A DNA stretch of 64,000 nt, from the NCBI GenBank assembly GCA_029984035.1, contig JASBYJ010000007.1, positions 1-64,000 of the forward strand, read 5' to 3'. This document shows positions 27,070 to 35,610 of this stretch, one piece after another (position 1 is the stretch's first letter; every line of letters starts with the position of its first letter). A program made the translations under genes and the position numbers. Below the pieces are notes generated by a model. That model was not told the DNA's origin, made no database searches, and saw only the letters and a program-made list of their open reading frames with translations. The stretch comes from Conchiformibius sp. GTDB lineage: Bacteria; Pseudomonadota; Gammaproteobacteria; Burkholderiales; Neisseriaceae.

Positions 27070-27870
27070 TTATTTTGCCAATTTTAAAATATTTCTGGCA
27101 CCAAATAATACAATGACAAAGACAATCATGCCAATGATTAAATCAGGATAGCTAGAATGAGTCAATAACGTCAATGCTCCCGCCGCTATCACACCGATAT
27201 TGATGATAATGTCATTGGATGTAAAAATCATGCTGGCTTTGATATGGGCTTCTTTATTTTGATTTTTGCTCAGTAGATATAAGCACAGCCAGTTTGCAAT
27301 CAATGCCAAAAATGCCGTGCCAATCATCAGTTGATAATTGGGCAGCTGCTCAGCACCGATAAAACGCCTAATCACTTCTATCACCCCAAATAACGCCAAT
27401 ATTATCTGCGTTATCCCCGCCAAAAATGCCACACGTTTTTTATACGCCAGCGTCATACCAATGGCTGATAGCGCCAATATATAGACAAAGCTGTCCGCCA
27501 GCATATCTAAACTATCAGCAATCAGCCCCATAGAATTAGCAAAAATACCAACCGAACACTCTATGATAAAAAACACAAAGTTAATCATGAGCACTTGATA
27601 TAATAATCTTTTTTCTAAGCGCTCATCAGGCTTATTAAACACTATCTTATCAACAATCACTTCGGTGGAAATGATATGACTATCAAAATTAAGCGGTTCA
27701 AGTACTTGTAAAATCGTTGTATCTTGATTATCGTGATAGACGGTTAAGCACCGCCCAGCAATATCAAACTGTAATTCATAAATATCAGATACATCTTTTA
27801 AACGCATGCGAATGAGTTGCTCTTCGGACGGGCAGTCCATTTTGGCAATGTTAAAAATGGTCTTTTTCAT
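27070..27870 (-). CDS. CDF-family cation transporter
   Basis: This 266-residue inner-membrane protein has an N-terminal domain of about 75 residues (starting KKTIFNIAKMDCPSEEQLIRMRL, described here as an HMA-like fold with a single Cys) followed by about six helices. The helix segment SMGLIADSLDMLADSF matches the CDF metal-site helix, with its two aspartates (DSLDML). The later TSNDIIINIGVI helix has an N/D pair in the second site. CDF proteins export Zn, Co, Fe or similar divalent ions; which ion is not clear. It has no obvious link to propionate use. The gene is much more AT-rich than its neighbours and sits inside a split prpF region, so it is likely acquired. Confidence 0.85.
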   Translation of the reverse strand: MKKTIFNIAKMDCPSEEQLIRMRLKDVSDIYELQFDIAGRCLTVYHDNQDTTILQVLEPLNFDSHIISTEVIVDKIVFNKPDERLEKRLLYQVLMINFVFFIIECSVGIFANSMGLIADSLDMLADSFVYILALSAIGMTLAYKKRVAFLAGITQIILALFGVIEVIRRFIGAEQLPNYQLMIGTAFLALIANWLCLYLLSKNQNKEAHIKASMIFTSNDIIINIGVIAAGALTLLTHSSYPDLIIGMIVFVIVLFGARNILKLAK

Positions 27871-27891
27871 CTATTTAGTGCCTTGTTTTGA

Positions 27892-28029
27892 TTAGGTTGG
27901 CTCAAATAAATCTGTGTTTATATTGCTGCTTGGTAATTTTTGGATGGTTTGAGTAAATTGATTAGGTCCAAATTTACCTTTGGAAGTACCGCCGCGATAA
28001 TAGACGGCGGGGATTTTGATTTGTTTCAT
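27892..28029 (-). pseudogene. prpF: 5' fragment of a second prpF
   Basis: The minus strand encodes MKQIKIPAVYYRGGTSKG, a typical PrpF beginning, but after this motif the reading frame turns into unrelated residues (KFGPNQFTQTIQKLP) and stops at 27892. It lies directly after acnD, where prpF normally belongs. It appears to be the stump of the original prpF left when the CDF-prpF segment came in, with the junction inside the conserved RGGTSKG codons. Confidence 0.7.
27975..27996. repeat. Direct repeat copy 2 (RGGTSKG codons of the prpF stump)
   Basis: TACCTTTGGAAGTACCGCCG in the prpF fragment matches 26977-26998 in 20 of 22 positions. It is a probable recombination point. Confidence 0.7.
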
Positions 28030-28091
28030 GGTTTTTGTCGTTGCTTTGTTTTTAAAAAAGAAAATTTTCAGGCAGCCTGAAAACGGTATTT

Positions 28092-28127
28092 TTCAGACGG
28101 CATCAAATCCATTCAATGCCGTCCGAA
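28092..28127 (-). terminator. Foreign-dialect DUS pair (AT-DUS) after acnD
   Basis: TTCAGACGGCAT (28092-28103) is the exact reverse complement of the meningococcal/gonococcal AT-DUS. ATGCCGTCCGAA (28116-28127) is the same motif with one change. The inverted pair can form a terminator. A native DUS lies 10 bp away (28067-28081). Confidence 0.8.
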
Positions 28128-28136
28128 ATCAGCCCT

Positions 28137-30740
28137 TTACACCTTGCCTTCCAAAAAATCCTGCGCGAAACGCTGCAACACGCCGCCCGCTTCGTAAATC
28201 AGCACTTCCTCCGCCGTATCCAAACGGCAGGTAACGGGCACTTCCACCGTTTCGCCGTTTTTACGGTGAACCAGCAGGGTCAAATCGCCGCGCGGTTGGC
28301 GCGTACCGGCTACATCGTAGGTTTCCGTGCCGTCCAGTGCCAAAGTGTGGCGGTTCACGCTGTCTTTGAATTGGAGCGGCAGCACGCCCATGCCGATGAG
28401 ATTGGTGCGGTGGATACGCTCAAATCCTTCGGCAACAATGGCTTCCACGCCCGCCAAGCGCACGCCTTTCGCCGCCCAGTCGCGGGACGAGCCTTGTCCG
28501 TAATCCGCGCCCGCGATGATGATAAGCGGCTGTTTGCGGTTCATATAGGTTTCAATCGCTTCCCACATCCGCATCACTTCGCCATCGGGTTCCACGCGGG
28601 CGAGCGAGCCTTGACGGGTGCTGCCGTCTGCGTTTTTCACCATTTCGTTGAACAACTTGGGATTGGCGAAAGTGGCGCGTTGCGCGGTCAGGTGGTCGCC
28701 GCGATGGGTGGCGTAGGAGTTAAAGTCTTCTTCAGGCAGCCCCATTTTCGCCAGATATTCGCCCGCCGCGCTGGTCGGCAAAATGGCGTTGGACGGCGAC
28801 AGGTGGTCGGTGGTGATGTTGTCGGGCAAAATCGCCAACGGCCGCATGCCTTTGAGCGTGCGCTCGCCCGCCAACGCGCCTTCCCAGTAGGGCGGACGGC
28901 GGATGTAGGTGGACATCGGCCGCCAGTCGTAAAGCGGGCTGGGGGCTTTTTCCGCCGCGCCGGTGTCAAACATCGGGATATACACATCGCGGAATTGCTG
29001 CGGTTTCACATACTTGGCAACAATTTCGTCAATTTCTTCGTCAGACGGCCAAATGTCTTTCAGGCGGATTTCTTTGCCGTCCGCCATGCCCAGCACGTCG
29101 TTTTCAATGTCAAAACGGATGCTGCCTGCAATCGCGTAGGCGACCACAAGCGGCGGCGATGCCAAAAACGCTTGTTTGGCGTAGGGGTGGATACGCCCGT
29201 CAAAATTACGGTTGCCCGACAAGACGGCGGTGGCGTACAAATCGCGCTCGATGATTTCCTGTTGGATGTTCGGGTCGAGCGCACCGCTCATGCCGTTGCA
29301 GGTGGTGCAGGCAAAGGCGACGATGCCGAAGCCCAGTTGTTCCAATTCGGGCAGCAAGCCCGCTTCCTGCAAATAAATTTCCGCCACTTTGGAACCGGGC
29401 GCGAAAGACGATTTCACCCAAGGTTTGCGCGTCAAGCCCAAACGGTTGGCGTTGCGTGCCAGCAGCGCGGCGGCCACCACGTTGCGCGGGTTGGAGGTGT
29501 TGGTGCAGGAGGTAATCGCCGCGATAATCACCGCGCCATCGGGCATTTTGCCGTCTGACGGGATTACGTAAGGCGCGGCAATGCCTTTCGCCGCCAAATC
29601 GCTGGTGGAAAAACGCGCGTGCGGGTTGGACGGGCCGGCCATATTGCGCGTTACTTTGGACAAATCAAAGTGCAACACGCGCGGATAAACGGCGTTTTTC
29701 AGGCAGTCTGCCCACAAACCGGCGGTTTTGGCGTAGTGTTCCACCAGTTTGACCTGTTCGTCATCGCGTCCCGTGAGTTTCAAATAATCAATGGTTTGCC
29801 CGTCAATGGCGAACATGGCGGCGGTTGCGCCGAATTCGGGGGTCATATTGGAGATGGTGGCGCGGTCGCCGACAGACAGGCTTTCCGCGCCCTCGCCGAA
29901 AAATTCCACAAACGCGCCCACCACGCGCTCTTTACGCAGAAATTCGGTCAATGCCAGCACGATGTCGGTGGCGGTAATCCCCGCTTGGCGTTTGCCGGTC
30001 AGCTCCACGCCGACAATGTCGGGCAGGCGCATCATCGAGGGCAAGCCCAGCATCACGCATTCGGCTTCCAAACCGCCCACGCCCACCGAAATCACGCCCA
30101 GCGCGTCCACATGCGGGGTGTGGCTGTCGGTACCGACACAGGTGTCGGGGAACGCCACGCCGTCCCGCACCTGCACCACGGGCGACATTTTTTCCAAATT
30201 GATTTGGTGCATGATGCCGTTGCCGGCGGGAATCACGTCCACATTGTCAAAGGCGGTTTTCGTCCAATTGATAAAGTGGAAACGGTCGTCATTGCGGCGG
30301 TCTTCGATGGCGCGGTTTTTGGCGAAGGCATCGGGGTCGTAGCCGCCGTGTTCCACCGCTAAAGAATGGTCGACAATCAACTGCGTTTGCACAACGGGAT
30401 TGACTTTGGACGGGTCGCCGCCCTGTTCGGCGATGGCATCGCGCAAACCCGCCAAATCCACCAGCGCGGTTTGTCCCAAAATATCGTGGCAGACCACGCG
30501 GGCGGGATACCAAGGAAAGTCAAGCTCTTGTTTGCGTTCAATCAGTTGGCGCAGCCAGCTTTGCAGGGTGGGCAAATCCGTATTGTCGGCGCGGCGCACC
30601 AGTTGTTCTGCCAAAATGCGGCTGGAGTAGGGCAGCGTGTCGTACGAACCGGCTTGGATTTCTTCGCAGGCGGCGCGGGCGTCGTAGTAGGACAAATCGC
30701 TGTTCGGCAGGGTTTTTTTGTAGCTTTGGTTTGCGGACAT
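28137..30740 (-). CDS. acnD: 2-methylisocitrate dehydratase, Fe/S-dependent (AcnD)
   Basis: This 867-residue aconitase-family enzyme dehydrates 2-methylcitrate in the AcnD/PrpF variant of the methylcitrate cycle. Iron-sulfur and substrate motifs are present: TSCTNTSNPRNVVAA, FACTTCNGMSGALDP, GSSRDWAAKG near the C-terminus, and the early CVGTDSHTPHVDALG. Length is that of AcnD. It should work with PrpF. A foreign-dialect DUS lies at each end of the gene, which supports import of the gene by transformation from another Neisseria-type donor. Confidence 0.96.
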   Translation of the reverse strand: MSANQSYKKTLPNSDLSYYDARAACEEIQAGSYDTLPYSSRILAEQLVRRADNTDLPTLQSWLRQLIERKQELDFPWYPARVVCHDILGQTALVDLAGLRDAIAEQGGDPSKVNPVVQTQLIVDHSLAVEHGGYDPDAFAKNRAIEDRRNDDRFHFINWTKTAFDNVDVIPAGNGIMHQINLEKMSPVVQVRDGVAFPDTCVGTDSHTPHVDALGVISVGVGGLEAECVMLGLPSMMRLPDIVGVELTGKRQAGITATDIVLALTEFLRKERVVGAFVEFFGEGAESLSVGDRATISNMTPEFGATAAMFAIDGQTIDYLKLTGRDDEQVKLVEHYAKTAGLWADCLKNAVYPRVLHFDLSKVTRNMAGPSNPHARFSTSDLAAKGIAAPYVIPSDGKMPDGAVIIAAITSCTNTSNPRNVVAAALLARNANRLGLTRKPWVKSSFAPGSKVAEIYLQEAGLLPELEQLGFGIVAFACTTCNGMSGALDPNIQQEIIERDLYATAVLSGNRNFDGRIHPYAKQAFLASPPLVVAYAIAGSIRFDIENDVLGMADGKEIRLKDIWPSDEEIDEIVAKYVKPQQFRDVYIPMFDTGAAEKAPSPLYDWRPMSTYIRRPPYWEGALAGERTLKGMRPLAILPDNITTDHLSPSNAILPTSAAGEYLAKMGLPEEDFNSYATHRGDHLTAQRATFANPKLFNEMVKNADGSTRQGSLARVEPDGEVMRMWEAIETYMNRKQPLIIIAGADYGQGSSRDWAAKGVRLAGVEAIVAEGFERIHRTNLIGMGVLPLQFKDSVNRHTLALDGTETYDVAGTRQPRGDLTLLVHRKNGETVEVPVTCRLDTAEEVLIYEAGGVLQRFAQDFLEGKV

Positions 30741-30770
30741 GGTTGGTTTCCTTGTTTGAAACGGTTTTCA

Positions 30771-30837
30771 GTAGGGTGCGCCATGCGCACCGTATCGTAT
30801 GGTTTTATTGTTTCATGGTGCGCATGGCGCACCCTAC
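30771..30837. repeat. REPIN: two inverted REP sequences
   Basis: GTAGGGTGCGCCATGCGCAC and GTGCGCATGGCGCACCCTAC face each other across 25 bp. Each REP has a GTAG head and a hairpin GGTGCGC-CAT-GCGCACC, the classic form of RAYT-mobilised REPs. Confidence 0.85.
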
Positions 30838-30839
30838 AT

Positions 30840-30851
30840 TTCAGACGGCCT
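30840..30851. other. Foreign-dialect DUS (AG-DUS) upstream of acnD
   Basis: TTCAGACGGCCT is the exact reverse complement of AGGCCGTCTGAA, the AG-DUS of canonical Neisseria species. A native DUS follows one base later (30853-30867), so the two dialects abut. Confidence 0.8.
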
Positions 30852-30890
30852 TTTCAGGCTGCCTGAAAATGGTTTTTTGGTGTGGATAAC

Positions 30891-30911
30891 GGTGCGCGTG
30901 GCGCACCCTAC
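30891..30911. repeat. Single REP sequence
   Basis: GGTGCGCGTGGCGCACCCTA plus C is a REP in inverted orientation lying 14 bp after the RAYT gene's stop. Confidence 0.8.
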
Positions 30912-30924
30912 ATTCGGGTAGTCA

Positions 30925-31461
30925 TCAATCGTCAATATGGCCAAGCACCACGCAGCCGCCCCAATCTTCGGGATAAACGCCCGCACGGACATAACGGTGA
31001 AACGTAGAATGCGGCCAATCTGCTGCGCGTTGAGCCCAACCGTGTTTGACGGGATTGTAATGAATATAATCCATGTGGTTTTGCAAGTCGTTGTCGTTGC
31101 GTATCATGTGTTCGTAAAAGCGTCTTTGCCAAATGCCGCGCTCGTGCCTGCGGTTTTTGGACACGCTCAAAACGTGCGCCGTCAAATGATATTGCGGGCA
31201 GGATTGCGTGGTTCGGCACTTTATCATGCTCCAGATTTTACCGAAATCCGTGCCGCTTTGCGGAAAGCGCAAGATGCAATGCAGATGGTCGGGCAGTTGT
31301 ACCCACGCAATGATTTCAAAGGAATAAAGTTGCCGCACTTCGCGAATAGCCGTTTTTAAGGCAGCTAAAAAATCCGTTTGGCAGAAAATCGTTCTGCGTT
31401 CAAACGCCGCCAGCGTAAAAAAATAAACCGTGCCGTCAGGATAACGCAAATAGCGGGGCAT
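30925..31461 (-). CDS. REP-associated tyrosine transposase (RAYT)
   Basis: This 178-residue Y1_Tnp-type protein has the HUH motif in WVQLPDHLHC (H59, H61), the WQRRFYEHMIR segment and the tyrosine region YIHYNPVKHG (Y132/Y135). RAYTs are domesticated single-copy relatives of IS200/IS605 transposases that act on REP hairpins with a GTAG head. REPs lie on both sides within 15 bp (30891-30911 and 31467-31487) and more within 250 bp, so gene and substrate fit. It splits prpC from acnD on the same strand. Confidence 0.92.
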   Translation of the reverse strand: MPRYLRYPDGTVYFFTLAAFERRTIFCQTDFLAALKTAIREVRQLYSFEIIAWVQLPDHLHCILRFPQSGTDFGKIWSMIKCRTTQSCPQYHLTAHVLSVSKNRRHERGIWQRRFYEHMIRNDNDLQNHMDYIHYNPVKHGWAQRAADWPHSTFHRYVRAGVYPEDWGGCVVLGHIDD

Positions 31462-31466
31462 ATTAA

Positions 31467-31487
31467 GTAGGGTGCGCCATGCGCACC
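31467..31487. repeat. Single REP sequence upstream of the RAYT gene
   Basis: GTAGGGTGCGCCATGCGCAC plus C is identical to the first REP of the REPIN at 30771. It lies 5 bp before the RAYT ATG. A degenerate relative (ATACGCCATGCGCACCGT) is at about 31567. Confidence 0.85.
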
Positions 31488-31619
31488 GTTGCCTTGTTTT
31501 AAAAAAGAAAACAGATTTCAGGCAGCCTGAATGTTCCGCGATATGGCGTCAAACGGAACGGATAGGATACGCCATGCGCACCGTCTTCGTTAATCCGTGC
31601 AAAACTGCCTGAAAAGCCG

Positions 31620-31683
31620 CAGGGTGCACCTGCACACCATTATCTTGATTTTTCAATCAAACGGTGCGCACGGCGCACCCTAC
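31620..31683. repeat. REPIN-like pair downstream of prpC
   Basis: A degenerate REP (GCAGGGTGCACCTGCACACC) faces an intact one (GGTGCGCACGGCGCACCCTA plus C). The pair ends 9 bp after the prpC stop and may act as its terminator. Confidence 0.75.
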
Positions 31684-31692
31684 AAGCGGTGC

Positions 31693-32847
31693 TTAACGCT
31701 CGCCCATCGGCACAAACGCCAAATCATCGGGGCCGGTGTAGTTTGCGCTCGGACGGATAATCTTGCCGTCCTGACGCTGCTCCAGAACGTGCGCGCTCCA
31801 GCCTGTGGTGCGCGAAATCACAAACAGGGGCGTAAACATCGCGGTCGGCACGCCCAGCTTCTGATAGGAAACCGCCGAGAACCAATCCAAGTTCGGGAAC
31901 ATTTTTTTCTCGTTCCACATCAAAGTTTCCAAACGTTCGGCAATGTCAAACAAACGCATATCGCCCGTTTCCGCGCTCAATTCGCGCGCCACTTCCTTAA
32001 TCACCACATTGCGCGGGTCGGACACGGTGTACACGGGGTGGCCGAAACCGATGATGATTTCCTTGCGGGCGATGCGCTCGCGGATATCCGCTTCGGCTTC
32101 ATCGGCGTTGCGGTAGCGTTTTTGAATGTCGTACGCCACTTCGTTGGCACCGCCGTGTTTCGGGCCTTTCAGGGCGCCAATCGCGCCGGTAATGCAGGAA
32201 TAAATGTCCGAACCCGTGCCGGCAATCACGCGGCTGGTAAAGGTGGACGCATTAAACTCGTGTTCCGCATACAAAATCAGCGAAATATGCATGGCTTTGA
32301 CTTGCGATTCGGTGGGGCGTTTGCCGTGCAGCATGTGCAGGAAATGACCGCCGATGCTGTCTTCCTCGCTTTCCACGTTGATGCGCTTGCCGTTGTGCGA
32401 ATATTGGTACCAATACAGCAACATACTGCCCAAGCTGGCAATCAGCTTGTCGGCGATGTCGCGGGCTTCGCTGGCGGGCTGGCTTTCGCGCTCGGGGTGG
32501 ACGCAGCCGAGCATGGACACGCCGGTACGCAAAACGTCCATCGGGTGCGTGTGCGCGGGCAGGCTTTCCAGCACTTCAATCACGCGAATCGGCAGGCCGC
32601 GCAGCGATTTGAGTTTGGCTTTGTAGGCGGCCAGCTCAAATTTGTTCGGCAGATGGCCGTGAATCAGCAGGTGGGCGACTTCTTCAAATTCGCAATGTTT
32701 TGCCAAATCAAGAATATCGTAACCGCGATAGCTCAAATCGTTGCCACTGCGGCCAACGGTACACAGCGCGGTGTTGCCCGCCGCCACGCCCGACAGGGCT
32801 ACGGATTTTTTCGGTTTGAAAGTGGGGGTTTGGGTTTCGGCAGTCAT
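31693..32847 (-). CDS. prpC: 2-methylcitrate synthase
   Basis: This 384-residue citrate-synthase-family enzyme condenses propionyl-CoA with oxaloacetate. The motifs GPKHGGANEVA, GFGHPVYTVSDPRN and the final RPSANYTGP are present. Start MTAETQTP is chosen because AAGGAG lies at the right distance; the frame is open upstream to 32919 without family similarity. It is the second gene of the prp cluster, 89 bp after prpB. Confidence 0.96.
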   Translation of the reverse strand: MTAETQTPTFKPKKSVALSGVAAGNTALCTVGRSGNDLSYRGYDILDLAKHCEFEEVAHLLIHGHLPNKFELAAYKAKLKSLRGLPIRVIEVLESLPAHTHPMDVLRTGVSMLGCVHPERESQPASEARDIADKLIASLGSMLLYWYQYSHNGKRINVESEEDSIGGHFLHMLHGKRPTESQVKAMHISLILYAEHEFNASTFTSRVIAGTGSDIYSCITGAIGALKGPKHGGANEVAYDIQKRYRNADEAEADIRERIARKEIIIGFGHPVYTVSDPRNVVIKEVARELSAETGDMRLFDIAERLETLMWNEKKMFPNLDWFSAVSYQKLGVPTAMFTPLFVISRTTGWSAHVLEQRQDGKIIRPSANYTGPDDLAFVPMGER

Positions 32848-32936
32848 GGTTTGCTCCTTGCAGTCGGTGGGAAACGGGTGCAGAAAACCGATGCCGCCGC
32901 CGCAAACGCAACGGGGCATGGCTGTCTGAAACGGAT

Positions 32937-33818
32937 TTATTGTTTTTCGCTGAACAGTTTGTCTAATTTCTGTTCAAAATCGTGGTAATTGAGATAATCG
33001 TAGAGTTCCGCGCGGGTTTGCATGGTGTCCAGCACGTTTTCTTGCGTGCCGTCCCGCAAAATCGCCTGATACACGTTCAATGCGGCTTTGCTGGCGGCGC
33101 GGAAAGAGGAAAGCGGATACAGCACCAGCTTCACGCCGTGTTCGGCGAGTTGTTGCTGCGTATAAAGCGGCGTTGCGCCGAACTCGGTAATGTTCGCCAA
33201 CACGGGCACGTTTACTGCTTCGGCAAACTGTTTGTACATCGCCAGTTCGGTCATCGCTTCGGGGAAAATCATGTCGGCACCCGCTTCCACGCAGGCGCGG
33301 GCGCGTTCAATCGCCGCGTCCAAACCTTCAACGGCGAGCGCATCGGTACGCGCCATAATCACGAAATTTTCATCTTGGCGGGCATCAACGGCGGCTTTGA
33401 TTCTGTCCACCATTTCGGCTTGGGAAACAATGGCTTTGTTCGGGCGGTGTCCGCAGCGTTTTTGCGCCACTTGGTCTTCGATATGGACGGCGGCCACGCC
33501 CGCTTTTTCAAAGGCGCGGATGGTGCGGGTGATGTTGAACGCGCCGCCCCAGCCGACATCAATGTCCACCAAAAGCGGCGTGTCCACATTGTCGGTGATG
33601 CGGCGGGCGTCAATCAGCACGTCTTCCATCGTGGTGATGCCCAAATCGGGAATGCCGCAGGAACAGGCGGCCACGCCGCCGCCGGACAGGTAAACGGCTT
33701 TGAAACCGCTTTGGGTGGCGAGGCGGGCAAAATAAGCATTGACGCAGCCGGCAACGGCAAGCGGGGAGGATTCTTGAACGGCGCGGCGGAATGCGGCACC
33801 GGCGGAATGGCGGGTCAT
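32937..33818 (-). CDS. prpB: Methylisocitrate lyase
   Basis: This 293-residue enzyme of the isocitrate-lyase/PEP-mutase superfamily splits 2-methylisocitrate into pyruvate and succinate, the last step of the methylcitrate cycle. The superfamily signature KRCGH lies in QKRCGHRPNKAI. LLVDIDVGWGG and EAMTELAMYKQFA are also typical. The ATG at 33816-33818 is preceded by AGGAAG. It is the first gene of the minus-strand prp cluster. No prpR-type regulator gene is seen nearby. Confidence 0.96.
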   Translation of the reverse strand: MTRHSAGAAFRRAVQESSPLAVAGCVNAYFARLATQSGFKAVYLSGGGVAACSCGIPDLGITTMEDVLIDARRITDNVDTPLLVDIDVGWGGAFNITRTIRAFEKAGVAAVHIEDQVAQKRCGHRPNKAIVSQAEMVDRIKAAVDARQDENFVIMARTDALAVEGLDAAIERARACVEAGADMIFPEAMTELAMYKQFAEAVNVPVLANITEFGATPLYTQQQLAEHGVKLVLYPLSSFRAASKAALNVYQAILRDGTQENVLDTMQTRAELYDYLNYHDFEQKLDKLFSEKQ

Positions 33819-34290
33819 GATGACTTCCTCATATGGATAAGTTGTTATCGTGTAGTGCAATGTAATCAAGAGAAATGTTTGTGTAAAATTTTTTATTCTT
33901 ATGTTAATCATAACAGGATTTTATAATACGGAACTTAACGCATAATTCTGTTTTTATTTTCAAATAAATAAAATAAAAAATCTTTTTTTGATTATTTTTT
34001 GATATAAGATAGCTTATTTTATCAGTGTAAATTTAATCAACACCAATATGCTCTTATAGCGGTAACAAGCTGATGAATAGGGTTATACAACACAAATGAT
34101 ATATAACAGATTGTTTATATGCAATATTATTAGGTCGAAATACTTTCAGGCTGCCTGAAAGTATTTTTATCTTTATTCATCGGTAAAAACACTATTTTCA
34201 GGCAGCCTGAAGCTGCTGCTAATCAATTGTTAAGGCAATAAGTTTTGTTTCTCTAATTTATGGCTTTGTTTTTGGGCAGCCATAAACAGG
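33819..34290. other. AT-rich leader/promoter region of the prp cluster
   Basis: About 470 bp, very AT-rich from 33880 to 34140. It must hold the prpB promoter, but no convincing -35/-10 pair or operator could be fixed by eye. Two native DUS copies (about 34148 and 34197) form a wide inverted pair on the pgeF side. Confidence 0.4.
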
Positions 34291-35067
34291 TTACGATTTA
34301 CGTTCCAGCCAAACCGCACTCACCATACGGCCCGTTTGACCGTCGCGCCGATAGGAGAAAAAGCGCTCCCTTTCCAATACCGTGCAATGTCCGCCGCCGT
34401 ATATTTCATATACGCCCACGCTGCCCAATACCATCTTTGCCAAAGCGTAAATATCGGCTAAATATTTTCCTTCTCCGATGTCTGTAAAAGCCGAATTGGC
34501 ATGGGGCAGCTGATGACAAAACGCGCTGCGCACTTCATCGCCCACTTCAAACGCTTCCGTACCGATGGCGGGGCCAAACCATGCCATGATTTCACCGGCG
34601 GCCACCTTCATAGCGGTAACAGTACTTTGCAATACACCGTCTGCCAAACCCCGCCAGCCCGCATGAGCTGCCGCCACTACCGTACCGGAACGGTCGCAAA
34701 ACAACACCGGCAAACAATCCGCCGTCATCACTGCACACGCTGCACTGCCGCTGAAATCAACCGATGCATCGGCATCACACAATTGCCGCAAAGCTTCATC
34801 GGCGGAAACCACACGCGTACCATGCACTTGGTTTAAGTATGTCATGGGAACGGGTACTTGCTTCTGAACCAATGCACGGTTTGCCGCAACATGTTCGGGA
34901 CAATCCCCCACATGCGCCCCGACATTCAGGCTGCCAAACTTACCCCCACTATATCCGCCCAAGCGTGTGCTAACCAATGTTTTAACGCAAGCAGGCGCAG
35001 GCCAATCGGCATGAAAAAAGCCGCCTGAACATTCCTTTCCGGCAGCATTTGAAAAAGCATTTTCCAT
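34291..35067 (-). CDS. pgeF: Peptidoglycan editing factor PgeF (YfiH/laccase-domain family)
   Basis: This 258-residue protein has the family motifs YLNQVHGTRVV, VMTADCLPVLFCD and AAAHAGWRGLADG, with the His/Cys/His zinc ligands. YfiH of E. coli removes wrongly incorporated L-serine from peptidoglycan precursors; other members act on purine nucleosides. It neighbours aroQ on the same strand after about 105 bp. Family is firm; the exact activity is inferred from E. coli. Confidence 0.93.
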   Translation of the reverse strand: MENAFSNAAGKECSGGFFHADWPAPACVKTLVSTRLGGYSGGKFGSLNVGAHVGDCPEHVAANRALVQKQVPVPMTYLNQVHGTRVVSADEALRQLCDADASVDFSGSAACAVMTADCLPVLFCDRSGTVVAAAHAGWRGLADGVLQSTVTAMKVAAGEIMAWFGPAIGTEAFEVGDEVRSAFCHQLPHANSAFTDIGEGKYLADIYALAKMVLGSVGVYEIYGGGHCTVLERERFFSYRRDGQTGRMVSAVWLERKS

Positions 35068-35172
35068 AATAAGTTATCCGCTATCCGTAATATGGATAAA
35101 GTCAAAAGATATTTAAATAAAACCACAATCTTTCCGTTTGCAATATGCCTGTTCATCCGTACTGCATATTTT

Positions 35173-35610
35173 TCAGGCAGCCTGAAAAGTCTTTACCGCA
35201 AACTGCAAGGCGGCACGGTAGCCAAACGCCCCCAAGCCTGCAATCACGCCCACCGCTTTATCCGACAAATAAGAATGATGTCGGAACGTTTCGCGGGCAT
35301 AGACATTGGAAAGATGTACTTCGATAAACGGAATACCCACACCGCACAAAGCATCACGAATTGCAATACTGGTATGCGTATACGCACCTGCATTAATGAT
35401 AATGCAGTCGGCCTTGTCTCTTGCCTGATGGATACGGTCTACTATTTCGCCTTCGCCATTGCTTTGGAAATGCGACAGATTAACCCCTAATTCTCCGGCC
35501 AAGCCATCCAAATCAGCCGAAATATCCGCCAGAGTCTGCCCGCCGTAAATATGCGGTTCGCGCAAGCCCAATAAGTTCAAATTCGGTCCGTTGATAAGCA
35601 ATATGTTCAT
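35173..35610 (-). CDS. aroQ: 3-dehydroquinate dehydratase, type II
   Basis: This 145-residue enzyme catalyses the third step of the shikimate pathway. NGPNLNLLGLREPHIYG (8-24, with the catalytic Arg and Tyr), QSNGEGEIVDRIH, NAGAYTHTSIAIRDAL and EVHLSNVYARE are all present. The C-terminus KTFQAA and the stop are encoded by a DUS (TTTCAGGCTGCCTGA on the coding strand). Confidence 0.97.
   Translation of the reverse strand: MNILLINGPNLNLLGLREPHIYGGQTLADISADLDGLAGELGVNLSHFQSNGEGEIVDRIHQARDKADCIIINAGAYTHTSIAIRDALCGVGIPFIEVHLSNVYARETFRHHSYLSDKAVGVIAGLGAFGYRAALQFAVKTFQAA

Noticed and set aside
28116..29558. Long open frame of 480 codons antisense to acnD
   Set aside because: It is the mirror of a GC-rich coding frame. 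It lacks motifs and is rich in His, Arg and Gly as expected from a reverse-strand shadow. acnD itself is unmistakable.
30771..31683. Reading the GTAGGGTGCGCC repeats as a CRISPR array
   Set aside because: The repeats are palindromic, irregularly spaced, in both orientations and linked to a RAYT gene. There are no uniform spacers or cas genes.
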